A model generated the notes under the pieces. It worked only from the letters and a program-made list of their open reading frames with translations, was not told the DNA's origin and did no database searches. From assembly GCA_947646415.1 (NCBI GenBank), contig CANSGN010000011.1, positions 1 through 64,000 on the forward strand: a stretch of DNA of 64,000 nucleotides, in the 5' to 3' direction. Every line of letters begins with the position of its first letter. Position 1 is the stretch's first letter. Below, piece by piece: positions 50,922 to 60,120 of the stretch. The position numbers and the translations under genes were made by a program. The stretch comes from an uncultured Clostridia bacterium (GTDB lineage Bacteria; Bacillota; Clostridia; Christensenellales; UBA3700).

Positions 50922-51076
50922 TCGCCAAACAATTTTTACATAGAAAAAGATTTGTTTTAATATCCACATAAAATAGGATTTGCATTTTTATCAAAACTTA
51001 AAAATGTGAATATATAAAACAAAAAAATATTAAATTGTACCCTAAATAAATTTAGGGCGTAAAAATTGTTTGGCGA
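50922..51076. repeat. Inverted-repeat-flanked segment upstream of the lipoprotein gene
   Basis: Perfect 18-bp arms, 50922-50939 and 51059-51076, enclose 119 bp. The enclosed DNA has no ORF and carries a 7-bp hairpin (51040-51046 with 51051-51057) near one arm. No target duplication flanks it. The geometry is close to that of the 350-524 segment. No strong sigma-A promoter could be read inside in either direction, so a promoter inverton is less certain here; a TTGATA on the minus strand lacks a good -10. Confidence 0.55.
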
Positions 51077-51536
51077 TATCATTATATCATAAAACTTTTT
51101 TAAATGCAATAATAATTTACATATTTTTATTGTTATAAATTGTAATAAACAGATTAGTTTTATTAATACTGAAATAAAATGTTTTATTGAAATAATTGAG
51201 TAATAAATTTATCATGCAAAAAAAATCCACCAAACGTAGATATTTAATTTTTTAAATAAAAATATACACAAACAAATCGGTTATATTAAAATTGTTTTGC
51301 GTATTTTTTTAATTTTTTTGCCTATCCACATATAGTAGATTATTGACAAAATTAATAATGCAAACCACAAATGTCGATAATAAATTAATATTTCGACAAA
51401 TGACTTGATTTTTATTTATATATATGTTATTATAATATAAATAAGAAAATCGATTTTGGATAATATCGATTGTCTGTAAAATATTTAAGTTTACAAACAA
51501 ATTAAAATAGAATATTTCTAATCTAAGAGGTTTTAT
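51077..51536. other. Control region of the polysaccharide locus
   Basis: Very AT-rich, no gene. A rightward promoter candidate is TTGATT (51405-51410), 17 bp, TATTAT (51428-51433), with a second TATAAT overlapping (51431-51436). TGTCGA/TCGACA arms (around 51372-51397) and repeated ATCGAT words (51454-51475) could be regulator sites. The leader is about 95 nt and an AAGAGG site precedes the first gene. Confidence 0.45.
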
Positions 51537-52736
51537 ATGAAAATACAATTTTCTCCGCCTGACATAAGTGATTTGGAGATTGATGAGGTAATAGAAGCAC
51601 TAAAATCCGGTTGGATAACAACGGGACCAAGGACAAAATTGTTTGAAAAGAGAATAGTCGAATATTGCGGTACGGACAAAGCTGTTTGTTTAAATTCCGC
51701 AACGGCGGGATTAGAGCTTGTACTTAAAGTTTTGGGGGTCGGACCGGGGGATGAGGTTATTACAAGCGCATACACATATACTGCAAGCGCAAGCGTTATT
51801 TCTCATGTCGGTGCAACTATAGTCTTGTGTGATACAGCCCCTGATAGTTACGAAATGGATTATGATAAATTACCTAATTTGATTACTAACAAAACAAAAG
51901 TAATTATTCCTATCGATATCGCAGGTAAAATTTGCGATTATGAAAGAATATTTGAGATTGTCGAACAGGAAAAAGGTAAATTTAAACCAAACAATGATTT
52001 GCAAGCTCTTTTTGATAGGATAGTAGTTTTAGGCGATTGTGCACATTCGTTTGGTGCTGTAAAAAATGGCGTAAAAGCAGGAAATATTGCAGACTTCAGC
52101 TCGTTTTCTTTTCATGCTGTAAAAAATTTGACTACTGCAGAGGGCGGAGCTGTTACATGGAAACATATTGACGGTTTGGATAATGAATGGTTATATCACG
52201 AATTTATGCTATGGAGTTTGCACGGACAAAGCAAAGATGCTCTTGCAAAAACGCAAATCGGTGCTTGGGAGTACGATATCAAATACTTGGGACAAAAATG
52301 CAATATGACTGATATTGTGGCAAGTATTGGCTTAAAGCAATTAGATAGATACGAAAGTTTGCTATCTCGTCGCAGTGACATTATTGCTAAATACACAAAA
52401 GCATTAGCTGGCAGTAAAGTAAGTGTTTTAACCCATAGCGGGGATAATTTTTGCAGTTCGGGACATTTGTTTTTAACACGTGTAATCGGGGCAGATGAAC
52501 AAATGAGAAATGAAATTATAATCGAAATGGCCAAACGCGATATTGCAACCAATGTCCATTACAAGCCATTGCCTATGCACACTGCTTATAAAGCTTTAGG
52601 CTTTGATATAAAAGATTATCCGAATGCTTATAATATGTATAAAAACGAAATCACTTTGCCGTTGCACACCTTGTTGACCGACGAAATGGTTGAATATATT
52701 TTAAGCAATTATTTGGAAATTGTAAGTAGATTTTAA
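51537..52736 (+). CDS. DegT/DnrJ/EryC1/StrS sugar aminotransferase
   Basis: 399 residues. A PLP enzyme that aminates a nucleotide keto-sugar, the step that makes 4-amino or similar amino-sugars for surface glycans. Start FSPPDISDLEIDEVIEALKSGWITTGP, NSATAGLELVLKVLGVGPGDEVI, DCAHSFGA (170 region) and PLP Lys196 in FSFHAVKNLTTAEGGAV are all family marks. It opens the polysaccharide locus. No dehydratase of the RmlB/PglF type follows in the window, so the keto-sugar must come from elsewhere. Confidence 0.9.
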   Translation: MKIQFSPPDISDLEIDEVIEALKSGWITTGPRTKLFEKRIVEYCGTDKAVCLNSATAGLELVLKVLGVGPGDEVITSAYTYTASASVISHVGATIVLCDTAPDSYEMDYDKLPNLITNKTKVIIPIDIAGKICDYERIFEIVEQEKGKFKPNNDLQALFDRIVVLGDCAHSFGAVKNGVKAGNIADFSSFSFHAVKNLTTAEGGAVTWKHIDGLDNEWLYHEFMLWSLHGQSKDALAKTQIGAWEYDIKYLGQKCNMTDIVASIGLKQLDRYESLLSRRSDIIAKYTKALAGSKVSVLTHSGDNFCSSGHLFLTRVIGADEQMRNEIIIEMAKRDIATNVHYKPLPMHTAYKALGFDIKDYPNAYNMYKNEITLPLHTLLTDEMVEYILSNYLEIVSRF

Positions 52737-52771
52737 ATTTAAGCTGAAATGTTAAAAAAGGAAACAATATT

Positions 52772-53614
52772 TTGGAAGAAAAAGAATTAACACAAAATGT
52801 TTTGGAAAATGAAAGTATAGAAGAAAGTGTATCTTGCGAAACTTTTGACTTGAGCTTACAAGAAGAGCAGGTTGTTGTAAATAGCGTTTATCCGTATTCA
52901 AATGAAAAAGGAAAAAGAAAAGCGAATATATGGACAAGATTTGTAAAAAGGACTTTTGATTTTTGTTCAAGTTTTTGCTTGTTTTTGTTTTTAAATGTAA
53001 CTTTGATTTTTCCGATATTAATGATAATAGTTGCAATTAAAATGAAAGGCAATCCGTTTTTTGTACAAAAAAGACCAGGAAAAAATGGAAAAATCTTTTC
53101 TTTAGTTAAGTTTCGTACTATGACTAACGAGAAAGACGAAAACGGAGATTTGTTGCCTGACGACAAAAGAATGACAAAATTCGGTAAGATGCTACGCAAT
53201 ACATCTTTAGACGAATTGCCGGAATTAATTAATATTATAAAAGGCGATATGAGTGTAGTAGGACCAAGACCTCAACTTGTTCGTGATATGGTGTTTTTTA
53301 GTGATGACGCTATGTGTAGGCAATCGGTGCGCGGAGGACTAACAGGTTTGGCTCAAACTAGTGGACGCAACAATCTTTTATGGGAAGAACGTTTTGACTA
53401 CGATTTGGAGTATGTTGATAATTATGGCTTTTTTTATGATTTAAAATTGATTTTTAGAACAATAAAAAAAGTAGTCAAGTCGGAAGATGTAGCAACCGAA
53501 GGGATGGAGACATCCGAAGATTACGGCGATTATTTATTACGAATAGGTGCAATAGATAAAACTACATACGATGAAAAACAATTAAAAGCAAAGGAATTAT
53601 TGAATAGGAGATAA
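52772..53614 (+). CDS. Initiating polyprenyl-phosphate sugar phosphotransferase
   Basis: 280 residues. An acidic N-tail of about 50 residues, one hydrophobic hairpin (about 65-90) and the bacterial sugar-transferase core: PFFVQKRPGKNGKIFSLVKF, RTMT, LRNTSLDELPELINI and GDMSVVGPRPQL. It transfers a sugar-1-phosphate from a UDP-sugar to undecaprenyl phosphate at the inner face of the membrane, starting the repeat unit. Translation probably starts at TTG 52772, as no ATG is suitably placed and AGGA lies 9 bases before it. It ends two bases before the next gene. Confidence 0.85.
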   Translation: MEEKELTQNVLENESIEESVSCETFDLSLQEEQVVVNSVYPYSNEKGKRKANIWTRFVKRTFDFCSSFCLFLFLNVTLIFPILMIIVAIKMKGNPFFVQKRPGKNGKIFSLVKFRTMTNEKDENGDLLPDDKRMTKFGKMLRNTSLDELPELINIIKGDMSVVGPRPQLVRDMVFFSDDAMCRQSVRGGLTGLAQTSGRNNLLWEERFDYDLEYVDNYGFFYDLKLIFRTIKKVVKSEDVATEGMETSEDYGDYLLRIGAIDKTTYDEKQLKAKELLNRR

Positions 53615-53615
53615 A

Positions 53616-54533
53616 ATGGATACAAAAGTAAGTATAATTGTTCCATCATATAAAAGAAATAGGGAACTGTTTTCAAGAGCTATTGAATCATTACTAGCTC
53701 AAAGTTATGAGAATATTGAAATAGTAGTTGTTGACGATAATGCAAAACTAGAGCTTTTAGAATATAGGCAGGCATTGTCCGATTATATACAAGAAACTAA
53801 TAGTGATAAAATTAAGTATATTCAAAATCAAGAAAATTTGGGTGGTGCTTTATCAAGAAATGTAGGAATAGAAAACGCTACAGGCGAATACATAACTTTT
53901 TTAGACGATGACGACAAATATTTAAAAGACAAAGTAAAAAAACAACTTGACTTTATGTTGAAAAATGATTTGGAAATGTGCTTTACGGATTTGAGCATTT
54001 ACAATGAAAATGAGAAATTGATTGATTACCGAGACCATAATGATATATCTCAATTTGATAAAGATTATTTGATGAAATATCATTTGACAAAACAAATTAC
54101 AGGTACGCCTACATTTATGGTAAAAAAATCGGTTTTATTAGATATCAATGGCTTTGATAATGTTCCTATGGGGCAAGAATTTTATTTGATGATGAAAATA
54201 ATTAATTCGGATGCAAAAATAGGATATGTGTCTCAAAATAATATTGTAGCGTATAGGACAAGTTTGGAAGCAATTTCTACCGGACCTAAAAAAATAAGCG
54301 GACAGAAAGAATTATTCAAATATAAAAAAACGTATTTTGAAATTTTATCTTTTTCAGAAAAACAATATGTACGTTGTCGTCATTATGCAGTTATGGCAGT
54401 TGCATATAAACGTAATAAAAAATATTTTAAAATGATTTTATCTTTGATTGTTTCGGTAATGAGCAATCCGATATTAGCAATTAGAGAGGCAATAAAATTA
54501 TCAAAAAAAATTAACAAAACAAATCAAGAATAA
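53616..54533 (+). CDS. Glycosyltransferase family 2
   Basis: 305 residues. GT-A fold: VSIIVPSYKRNRELFSRAI, VVVDDNA (DD at 40-41), NLGGALSRNVGIENATGEYITFLDDDD (DxD) and FMVKKSVL. It is an inverting transferase adding one sugar to the lipid-linked repeat unit. AGGAGA precedes ATG. The acceptor and donor are not deducible. Confidence 0.85.
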   Translation: MDTKVSIIVPSYKRNRELFSRAIESLLAQSYENIEIVVVDDNAKLELLEYRQALSDYIQETNSDKIKYIQNQENLGGALSRNVGIENATGEYITFLDDDDKYLKDKVKKQLDFMLKNDLEMCFTDLSIYNENEKLIDYRDHNDISQFDKDYLMKYHLTKQITGTPTFMVKKSVLLDINGFDNVPMGQEFYLMMKIINSDAKIGYVSQNNIVAYRTSLEAISTGPKKISGQKELFKYKKTYFEILSFSEKQYVRCRHYAVMAVAYKRNKKYFKMILSLIVSVMSNPILAIREAIKLSKKINKTNQE

Positions 54534-54581
54534 GCAATTAAATGCATTTATGTAATTTTTAATAAAATTGGGGATAAAAAA

Positions 54582-55901
54582 ATGAATTTGTATGAAAAAA
54601 TATTAAAAAAAGAAGAAAAAATCAGTTTGATAGGTTTAGGTTATGTGGGCATGCCTATAGCTGTTGCTTTTGCTGAAAAGGTGGATGTAATTGGCTTTGA
54701 CTTAAATAAGGCCAAAATAGAATTATATAAAAAAGGCATAGACCCTACTTGTGAAGTTGGTAATGATGTTATTTCTAAATCAAGCGTTATGTTTACTTGC
54801 GACGAAAAAGATTTGCAGAAAGCAAAATTTCATATCGTGGCGGTTCCTACTCCTGTAAACCAAGATAAAACACCGGATTTGAGCCCTATAATTGGTGCGA
54901 GTGAAATTTTAGGTCGCAACTTAACTAAGGGAAGTATTGTGGTTTTTGAATCAACAGTTTATCCGGGTGTAACCGAAGATATTTGTGTTCCGATTTTGGA
55001 AAAAGAAAGTGGGCTGAAATGCGGAATTGATTTTAAAATAGGTTATTCTCCGGAGCGTATTAATCCAGGGGATAAAATTCATAGATTGTGTAATATTAAA
55101 AAAATAGTTAGCGGTATGGATGCTGAAAGTTTAGATATTATTGCAAATGTTTATGAGCTTGTAGTAGAAGTAGGTGTATATAGAGCATCTTCCATAAAAG
55201 TAGCAGAGGCTGCTAAAGTTGTGGAAAACAGTCAAAGAGATATAAATATTGCTTTTATTAACGAATTAGCAATGGCATTTGATAAAATGGGTATTGATAC
55301 CAACGAAGTAATTGATGCAATGAATACAAAATGGAACGCTTTAGGCTTTAGGCCAGGATTAGTTGGCGGACATTGTATTGGTGTCGATCCATATTATTTT
55401 ATTTATCAAGCCGAAAAATTGGGTTATCATTCGCAAATTATTTCGGCTGGTCGTAAGGTTAATGATGGTATGGGGGAGTTTGTAGCAAATAATATCATAA
55501 AACAATTAATTAAAGCTAATAAAGTGGTACGCAAATCTAAAGTTGTGATTTTAGGTATTACTTTTAAAGAAAACTGTCCTGACACTCGTAACAGCAAAGT
55601 TGTAGATATAATTAATGCTTTAAAGGATTATTGTATCGAACCTATAGTAGTTGACCCTATTGCTAGTGCGACGGATGCTGAACGTGAATATGGCGTTTGT
55701 CTTGAAAGCATAAATAATATACAAAATGCTGATTGTATAGTTTTTGCAGTAAATCATAATGAATTTAAAAATTTAACATTTGAACAAATTGATAAAATGT
55801 TTACAAATTGTCCAATGTGTGAAAAAGTTATTATAGATGTAAAAGGCATTTTGTCAAGACAAAAATTGGATGAATTAGGTTATAGTTATTGGAGATTATA
55901 A
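54582..55901 (+). CDS. UDP-sugar 6-dehydrogenase, TviB/WbpA/WbpO type
   Basis: 439 residues. It oxidises a UDP-HexNAc twice at C6 to the uronic acid with 2 NAD. Rossmann motif GLGYVG (18-23), AVPTPVN, ESTVYPGVTED, YSPERINPGD, AEAAKVVENSQRDINIAFINELA and catalytic Cys265 in GGHCIGVDPYY, followed by ITFKENCPDTRNSK, place it with the UDP-GlcNAc/GalNAc dehydrogenases rather than UDP-glucose dehydrogenase. The glycan therefore probably contains an N-acetyl-hexosaminuronic acid. Confidence 0.88.
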   Translation: MNLYEKILKKEEKISLIGLGYVGMPIAVAFAEKVDVIGFDLNKAKIELYKKGIDPTCEVGNDVISKSSVMFTCDEKDLQKAKFHIVAVPTPVNQDKTPDLSPIIGASEILGRNLTKGSIVVFESTVYPGVTEDICVPILEKESGLKCGIDFKIGYSPERINPGDKIHRLCNIKKIVSGMDAESLDIIANVYELVVEVGVYRASSIKVAEAAKVVENSQRDINIAFINELAMAFDKMGIDTNEVIDAMNTKWNALGFRPGLVGGHCIGVDPYYFIYQAEKLGYHSQIISAGRKVNDGMGEFVANNIIKQLIKANKVVRKSKVVILGITFKENCPDTRNSKVVDIINALKDYCIEPIVVDPIASATDAEREYGVCLESINNIQNADCIVFAVNHNEFKNLTFEQIDKMFTNCPMCEKVIIDVKGILSRQKLDELGYSYWRL

Positions 55902-56150
55902 AAACGAATTTATTAGTTTTTATTAAAATATTATAGAATTAAACATCGCTATATGTTATAAGTATTAAGCAATTTTAAAATATGAGTATTATATTTTTAC
56001 AATTGAATTAATCATAGGAATTTTTAGTTTTTGTATTAAATTATATTAATAAGGTTATAGATTTAAAAAGATTAAAGAGAATGTTGTATAATTTGAGTTA
56101 ATCTTAATTTAACTGGAGCGTAATAAATATTTATTGAGAAAAGGTGGTAT

Positions 56151-57227
56151 ATGAAAATTTTGCATGTTGCAAAAATTACTAATAATAAATTTAATGGGGT
56201 TAATGCTGTTGTTCCTCAACATATTAAATATCAGTCTGAATGCGCAGATGTTAGATTTGTTAATTATAACAAAAACGTTATTGATGAAATGTCACAATGG
56301 CAAGTTGACTTTAAGAGTTTGGAGGACATATTGCCAAATCTTAAAATACAGGGGTTTATTCCCGATATTGTTGTTATTCATGAAGTAAATAATATTGAAA
56401 ATATAAAATTTTATAGAATTTTGTTAAAAATGAAGATACCATATATCATTGTTCCACATGGAGAATTGGTTAAATTAGCACTTAGAAAAAAAAGGTTAAA
56501 GAAAAAAATAGCATATATTTTGCTATTTAATAAGTTTATTCGAAAAGCTGTAGCTATACAATGTTTGTCTCAGTTAGAGCTAGAAAATATAAAAATTAAA
56601 ACTCCAAAAAAATTTGTTTCTACAAATGGAGTTATTCTTCCTGATAAATATAAAACTTCTTTTAATTATGATAAATGCAATATGGTTTATATTGGCAGAT
56701 TGGAGTGGAAAGTCAAAGGTTTAGATATGTTATTCGAAGCAATGTCACTTATTAAGGACTTTATGTTTCAAAATAATGTGAAAATAGATATTTATGGTCC
56801 AGATATTTATAATAGAAAGGCAGAATTTGAACAACTTATAATGCAAAATAACATAGAAGATTTTATAAATATTTATGAACCTGTCTTTGGCGATGAAAAA
56901 GAATTGGTTTTGTTAAATTCCGATATTTTTATTCAAACGTCAAGACATGAAGGCATGCCTTGTGGAATATTGGAGGCATTATCTTATGGTTTGCCGTGTA
57001 TAATCACAGAAGGGACAAATTTAGTTTCAGATCTTATTACTTTTGATGCAGGTTATAATGCAGGTAATACTGTAGAAAGCATTGCAGACGCAATAAAAAC
57101 AGCAGTAGCAGATAGTAAAAATTGGTCAATAAAAGGTCAGAATGCAATTAATTTGATTAAAGAAAAATATGAATGGGAAATGATTGCACAAGATGCTATC
57201 AATAGATATAAAGAGCTAGGAGAATAA
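56151..57227 (+). CDS. Glycosyltransferase family 4
   Basis: 358 residues, GT-B fold. The N-domain has ILHVAKI and a VPHGELV loop. The C-domain has MVYIGRLEWKVKGLDMLFEAM and the retaining-enzyme motif E267-x7-E275 in RHEGMPCGILEAL. It adds a sugar from a nucleotide donor. It is preceded by a 249-bp AT-rich gap with a TATAAT near 56090, so a second transcript may start here. TAA is followed directly by the ATG of the polymerase gene. Confidence 0.85.
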   Translation: MKILHVAKITNNKFNGVNAVVPQHIKYQSECADVRFVNYNKNVIDEMSQWQVDFKSLEDILPNLKIQGFIPDIVVIHEVNNIENIKFYRILLKMKIPYIIVPHGELVKLALRKKRLKKKIAYILLFNKFIRKAVAIQCLSQLELENIKIKTPKKFVSTNGVILPDKYKTSFNYDKCNMVYIGRLEWKVKGLDMLFEAMSLIKDFMFQNNVKIDIYGPDIYNRKAEFEQLIMQNNIEDFINIYEPVFGDEKELVLLNSDIFIQTSRHEGMPCGILEALSYGLPCIITEGTNLVSDLITFDAGYNAGNTVESIADAIKTAVADSKNWSIKGQNAINLIKEKYEWEMIAQDAINRYKELGE

Positions 57228-58460
57228 ATGGAAAAACAAATAAAAAATTCTGCAACAAAAAACTCTGCTGTATTTTTATATTTGGCAATAATTTTGTGTG
57301 CGGCAACTTTTATGTTTAATCGAAGCATTATTCAAAGTATTGTTATTATGGCATGCTTTGGATTAATTTCGGTTGCTAATGTTGTTTTTTTATGGAATCA
57401 GAAAACTACAATACAGTTTGTATTAGTAATTTTTACTATTTGTTTGTCGATATTACATTCTTATTTGAATGGTTCTGGATACGGAACGGTTGTTGCATTT
57501 TCTTCTTTGCTATTGTTATTGTTTTTATCAAGAAATTTTATTTTATCACAAAAACAAGTTGGTATACTTGATTTGTTTGGGTGGATAGTTATTCTTTGCA
57601 TAGCAATAATTTATTGTAAAAAAGATGGTATTATGTATGTTAACATTTTTGATAACAATAATACACGTAATCCTAATGGAATGGTAGCAATTTATTTAGC
57701 TCTAGCATTTTTAAGTTATATTGTTATTGTGAATCATTGTAAATTGTTAGGCATAAAAAAAATCGCAATGATAATTGTTTTTTTTGTTATGAGTTATGCT
57801 ATTTACAATACTGATGCACGCGGAGGTCTTTTTGCATGGGAAGTTTTTCATTTAGGCTATTTAGTATTTTGGTTGGCAAAACGAAAGCGTAGCTTAAATA
57901 AAAAAGAATTGAAAAATTTTATGCCGATTTTGTCTTTATTGGTAATATTGGGTGCGTTGGCTTTTACTATAGCTTATGTAGGTTTATATAAAATAGTTGG
58001 AGACGACTTAATAATTTTAGGAAAAAATTTGTTTACCGGAAGACAGCGAATTTGGCTTGATGCCTACAAAAAATTATTCACAGACCTTAACATATTTATT
58101 GGTTTTTCAAATAATTATCAGTTTGTTGGTACATATTTAAATACACATAATGGTATATTGTCGTTTTTATGTTATTTTGGAATAATTCCTTTTGTATTGT
58201 TTGTTTATTTGTTTACTAGTTCATTTAAGAACACTAAAATTTGCTATATTGATTTAATAAAGTGTTTTGCTATTATAGCTTTTTTAGCAAATTGTTATAC
58301 TGAGGCATTTATTGCAGATACGTCTTATTGGTGGATAATGATACCGTTTTTTATTAATAAATATGAGGTGGAAGATGATAAACAAGACTATTCATTATTG
58401 TTGGTTCGGGAGCAATCAAAAACCAAAAATTGTGCAAAAATGTATAAAGAGTTGGCGTAA
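57228..58460 (+). CDS. Wzy-like O-antigen/capsule polymerase
   Basis: 410 residues with about ten transmembrane helices and a long extracellular loop around 260-300 (LITGRQRIWLDAY-like: LFTGRQRIWLDAYKKL), the pattern of Wzy polymerases and O-antigen ligases. It joins lipid-linked repeat units at the outer membrane face. The start abuts the previous stop. Its last 28 or so codons overlap the next gene by 86 bases in another frame and read as a polar tail, suggesting that the original stop was lost. Confidence 0.8.
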   Translation: MEKQIKNSATKNSAVFLYLAIILCAATFMFNRSIIQSIVIMACFGLISVANVVFLWNQKTTIQFVLVIFTICLSILHSYLNGSGYGTVVAFSSLLLLLFLSRNFILSQKQVGILDLFGWIVILCIAIIYCKKDGIMYVNIFDNNNTRNPNGMVAIYLALAFLSYIVIVNHCKLLGIKKIAMIIVFFVMSYAIYNTDARGGLFAWEVFHLGYLVFWLAKRKRSLNKKELKNFMPILSLLVILGALAFTIAYVGLYKIVGDDLIILGKNLFTGRQRIWLDAYKKLFTDLNIFIGFSNNYQFVGTYLNTHNGILSFLCYFGIIPFVLFVYLFTSSFKNTKICYIDLIKCFAIIAFLANCYTEAFIADTSYWWIMIPFFINKYEVEDDKQDYSLLLVREQSKTKNCAKMYKELA

Positions 58461-59097
58461 ATTTTGTCCAGATTTTGATATTATTGAGTGGAATGAAAAT
58501 AATTTTGATATAAATATTTGTAAATATGTAAAAGAGGCATACGACAATAAAAAGTGGGCTTTTGTTAGTGATTATGCACGATTTTATGTGTTAAATAAAT
58601 TCGGAGGAGTTTATGTTGATACTGATGTTGAACTGATAAAACCTATTGATAATTTTTTACAGAATAATTTCACTTCATTTGAAAGTTGTAGTGCAGTTGC
58701 AACAGGTTTAATAATGGCTTGTAATGCTGACAATACATTATGCAAATCTATGCTTGAAGAATATGAAAGCGATAATTTTATTGTTGATGGCAATTTTAAT
58801 TTGAAAACTGTGTGTGAAAGAGTTACTGATATTCTTGTCAGAAACGGTTTGAAATTGGAAGATAAAACTCAGGACGTATTGGATTTCAAAATATATGACA
58901 CGAGTTATTTTAATCCTTACAATATGAATACCGGAAAAATAGAGTTGAAACCAAATACAATTAGTATTCATCATTATGCAGGAACTTGGGTTTCTAAAAA
59001 AGACAAATTTAGAGGAAATATTTATAAGTTTATTTATCGTTTTGGTGGAAAAAAATTTGCAAAGATTGCAAGAAAATTATTTGGTAGGAAAAAGTAA
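58375..59097 (+). CDS. Glycosyltransferase family 32 (DXD sugar-binding)
   Basis: 240 residues. MINKTIHYCWFGSNQKPK, IEWNENNFD, AFVSDYARFYVLNKFGGVYVDTDVEL with DXD at Asp82-Asp84, and ISIHHYAGTW near the end are typical of the GT32/capsular-polysaccharide-synthesis group. It is a retaining hexosyl- or HexNAc-transferase. ATG 58375 lies within the polymerase gene and has GAGGTGG before it. Confidence 0.85.
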   Translation: MINKTIHYCWFGSNQKPKIVQKCIKSWRKFCPDFDIIEWNENNFDINICKYVKEAYDNKKWAFVSDYARFYVLNKFGGVYVDTDVELIKPIDNFLQNNFTSFESCSAVATGLIMACNADNTLCKSMLEEYESDNFIVDGNFNLKTVCERVTDILVRNGLKLEDKTQDVLDFKIYDTSYFNPYNMNTGKIELKPNTISIHHYAGTWVSKKDKFRGNIYKFIYRFGGKKFAKIARKLFGRKK

Positions 59098-59100
59098 AAT

Positions 59101-60120
59101 ATGATTGAAATGAAATATTTAGTTAGTGTCATTGTACCTGTATATAAAGTTGAAAAATATATTTGCCAATGTGTTGATAGTATAATATCGCAAACATATT
59201 CTAATTTGGAAATTATATTGGTAGACGATGGTAGCCCAGACAGGTGCCCCGCAATTTGTGATGATTATGTCAAAAAAGATAATAGGATAAAAGTTGTCCA
59301 TAAACAAAACGGTGGTTTATCAAGTGCAAGAAATGCGGGAATAGATTTTGCTAGCGGTGATTTTATTACATTTGTAGATAGTGACGATTATTTGGCAGAT
59401 AACTATGTAGAAGAAATGTATTCAGCCTTAATTGATAATAATGTCGATATGTGTTTTTGTAAAAAAAATTTAGTTTACGAAAAAGATAAAGAAAAAATCG
59501 AAATAATTGCATCAAAAGAAAAATGTTTAAAAAATAATGAAAATTTTATAGTTGATTATAATTATTTTTTAAATCATATTTTTTGTAATAATAAACCCGA
59601 AGACATCATTATGTGTTCTGCTTGGCGAATATTGTATAAAAAAAATATCTTTAATAATAATTTTAGATTTAATGAAAATATAAAATTTATTGAAGATAGA
59701 CCATTTATGTTGGGATGTCTTTCAAAAATCAATAAGTACTGTGTGGTAGATGAGTATTTGTATTTTTATAGACAAACACCAAACTCATTGATTCGCTCGT
59801 ATATAAATAATCTAATTGAAAGTAATTTAGTCTCATATAATGACACAATATCTTTTATTAAAGATGAAAAATTGCAAAGTTTTGTTGGCTATGTTATTGT
59901 TAAAGAATTATTTAACAACGAAATAATTTTTGCAAAAATTTATAATAAAGATACCATTAGACAAATAAAAAAATTGTCAATATATAAATATTATAATTTG
60001 TCAAATTTATTCAAAGTTCAGTGCGATAAAAAAAGTAGTTTTGTATTTTATTTTGCAATAAAGTTTGGACTTGGAAAAATTTTATTTAAATTATATCAAT
60101 CGAGGAAAAAAAATGAATAA
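59101..60120 (+). CDS. Glycosyltransferase family 2
   Basis: 339 residues. The GT-A domain (1 to about 110) has VSVIVPVYKVEKYICQCVDSI, DDGSPD (42-47), GLSSARNAG and VDSDDY (92-97). The C-terminal part is a Lys/Asn-rich region with amphipathic helices. Its catalytic domain is strikingly similar to the next gene, so the pair is a tandem duplication. It starts 4 bases after the GT32 stop. Confidence 0.85.
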   Translation: MIEMKYLVSVIVPVYKVEKYICQCVDSIISQTYSNLEIILVDDGSPDRCPAICDDYVKKDNRIKVVHKQNGGLSSARNAGIDFASGDFITFVDSDDYLADNYVEEMYSALIDNNVDMCFCKKNLVYEKDKEKIEIIASKEKCLKNNENFIVDYNYFLNHIFCNNKPEDIIMCSAWRILYKKNIFNNNFRFNENIKFIEDRPFMLGCLSKINKYCVVDEYLYFYRQTPNSLIRSYINNLIESNLVSYNDTISFIKDEKLQSFVGYVIVKELFNNEIIFAKIYNKDTIRQIKKLSIYKYYNLSNLFKVQCDKKSSFVFYFAIKFGLGKILFKLYQSRKKNE

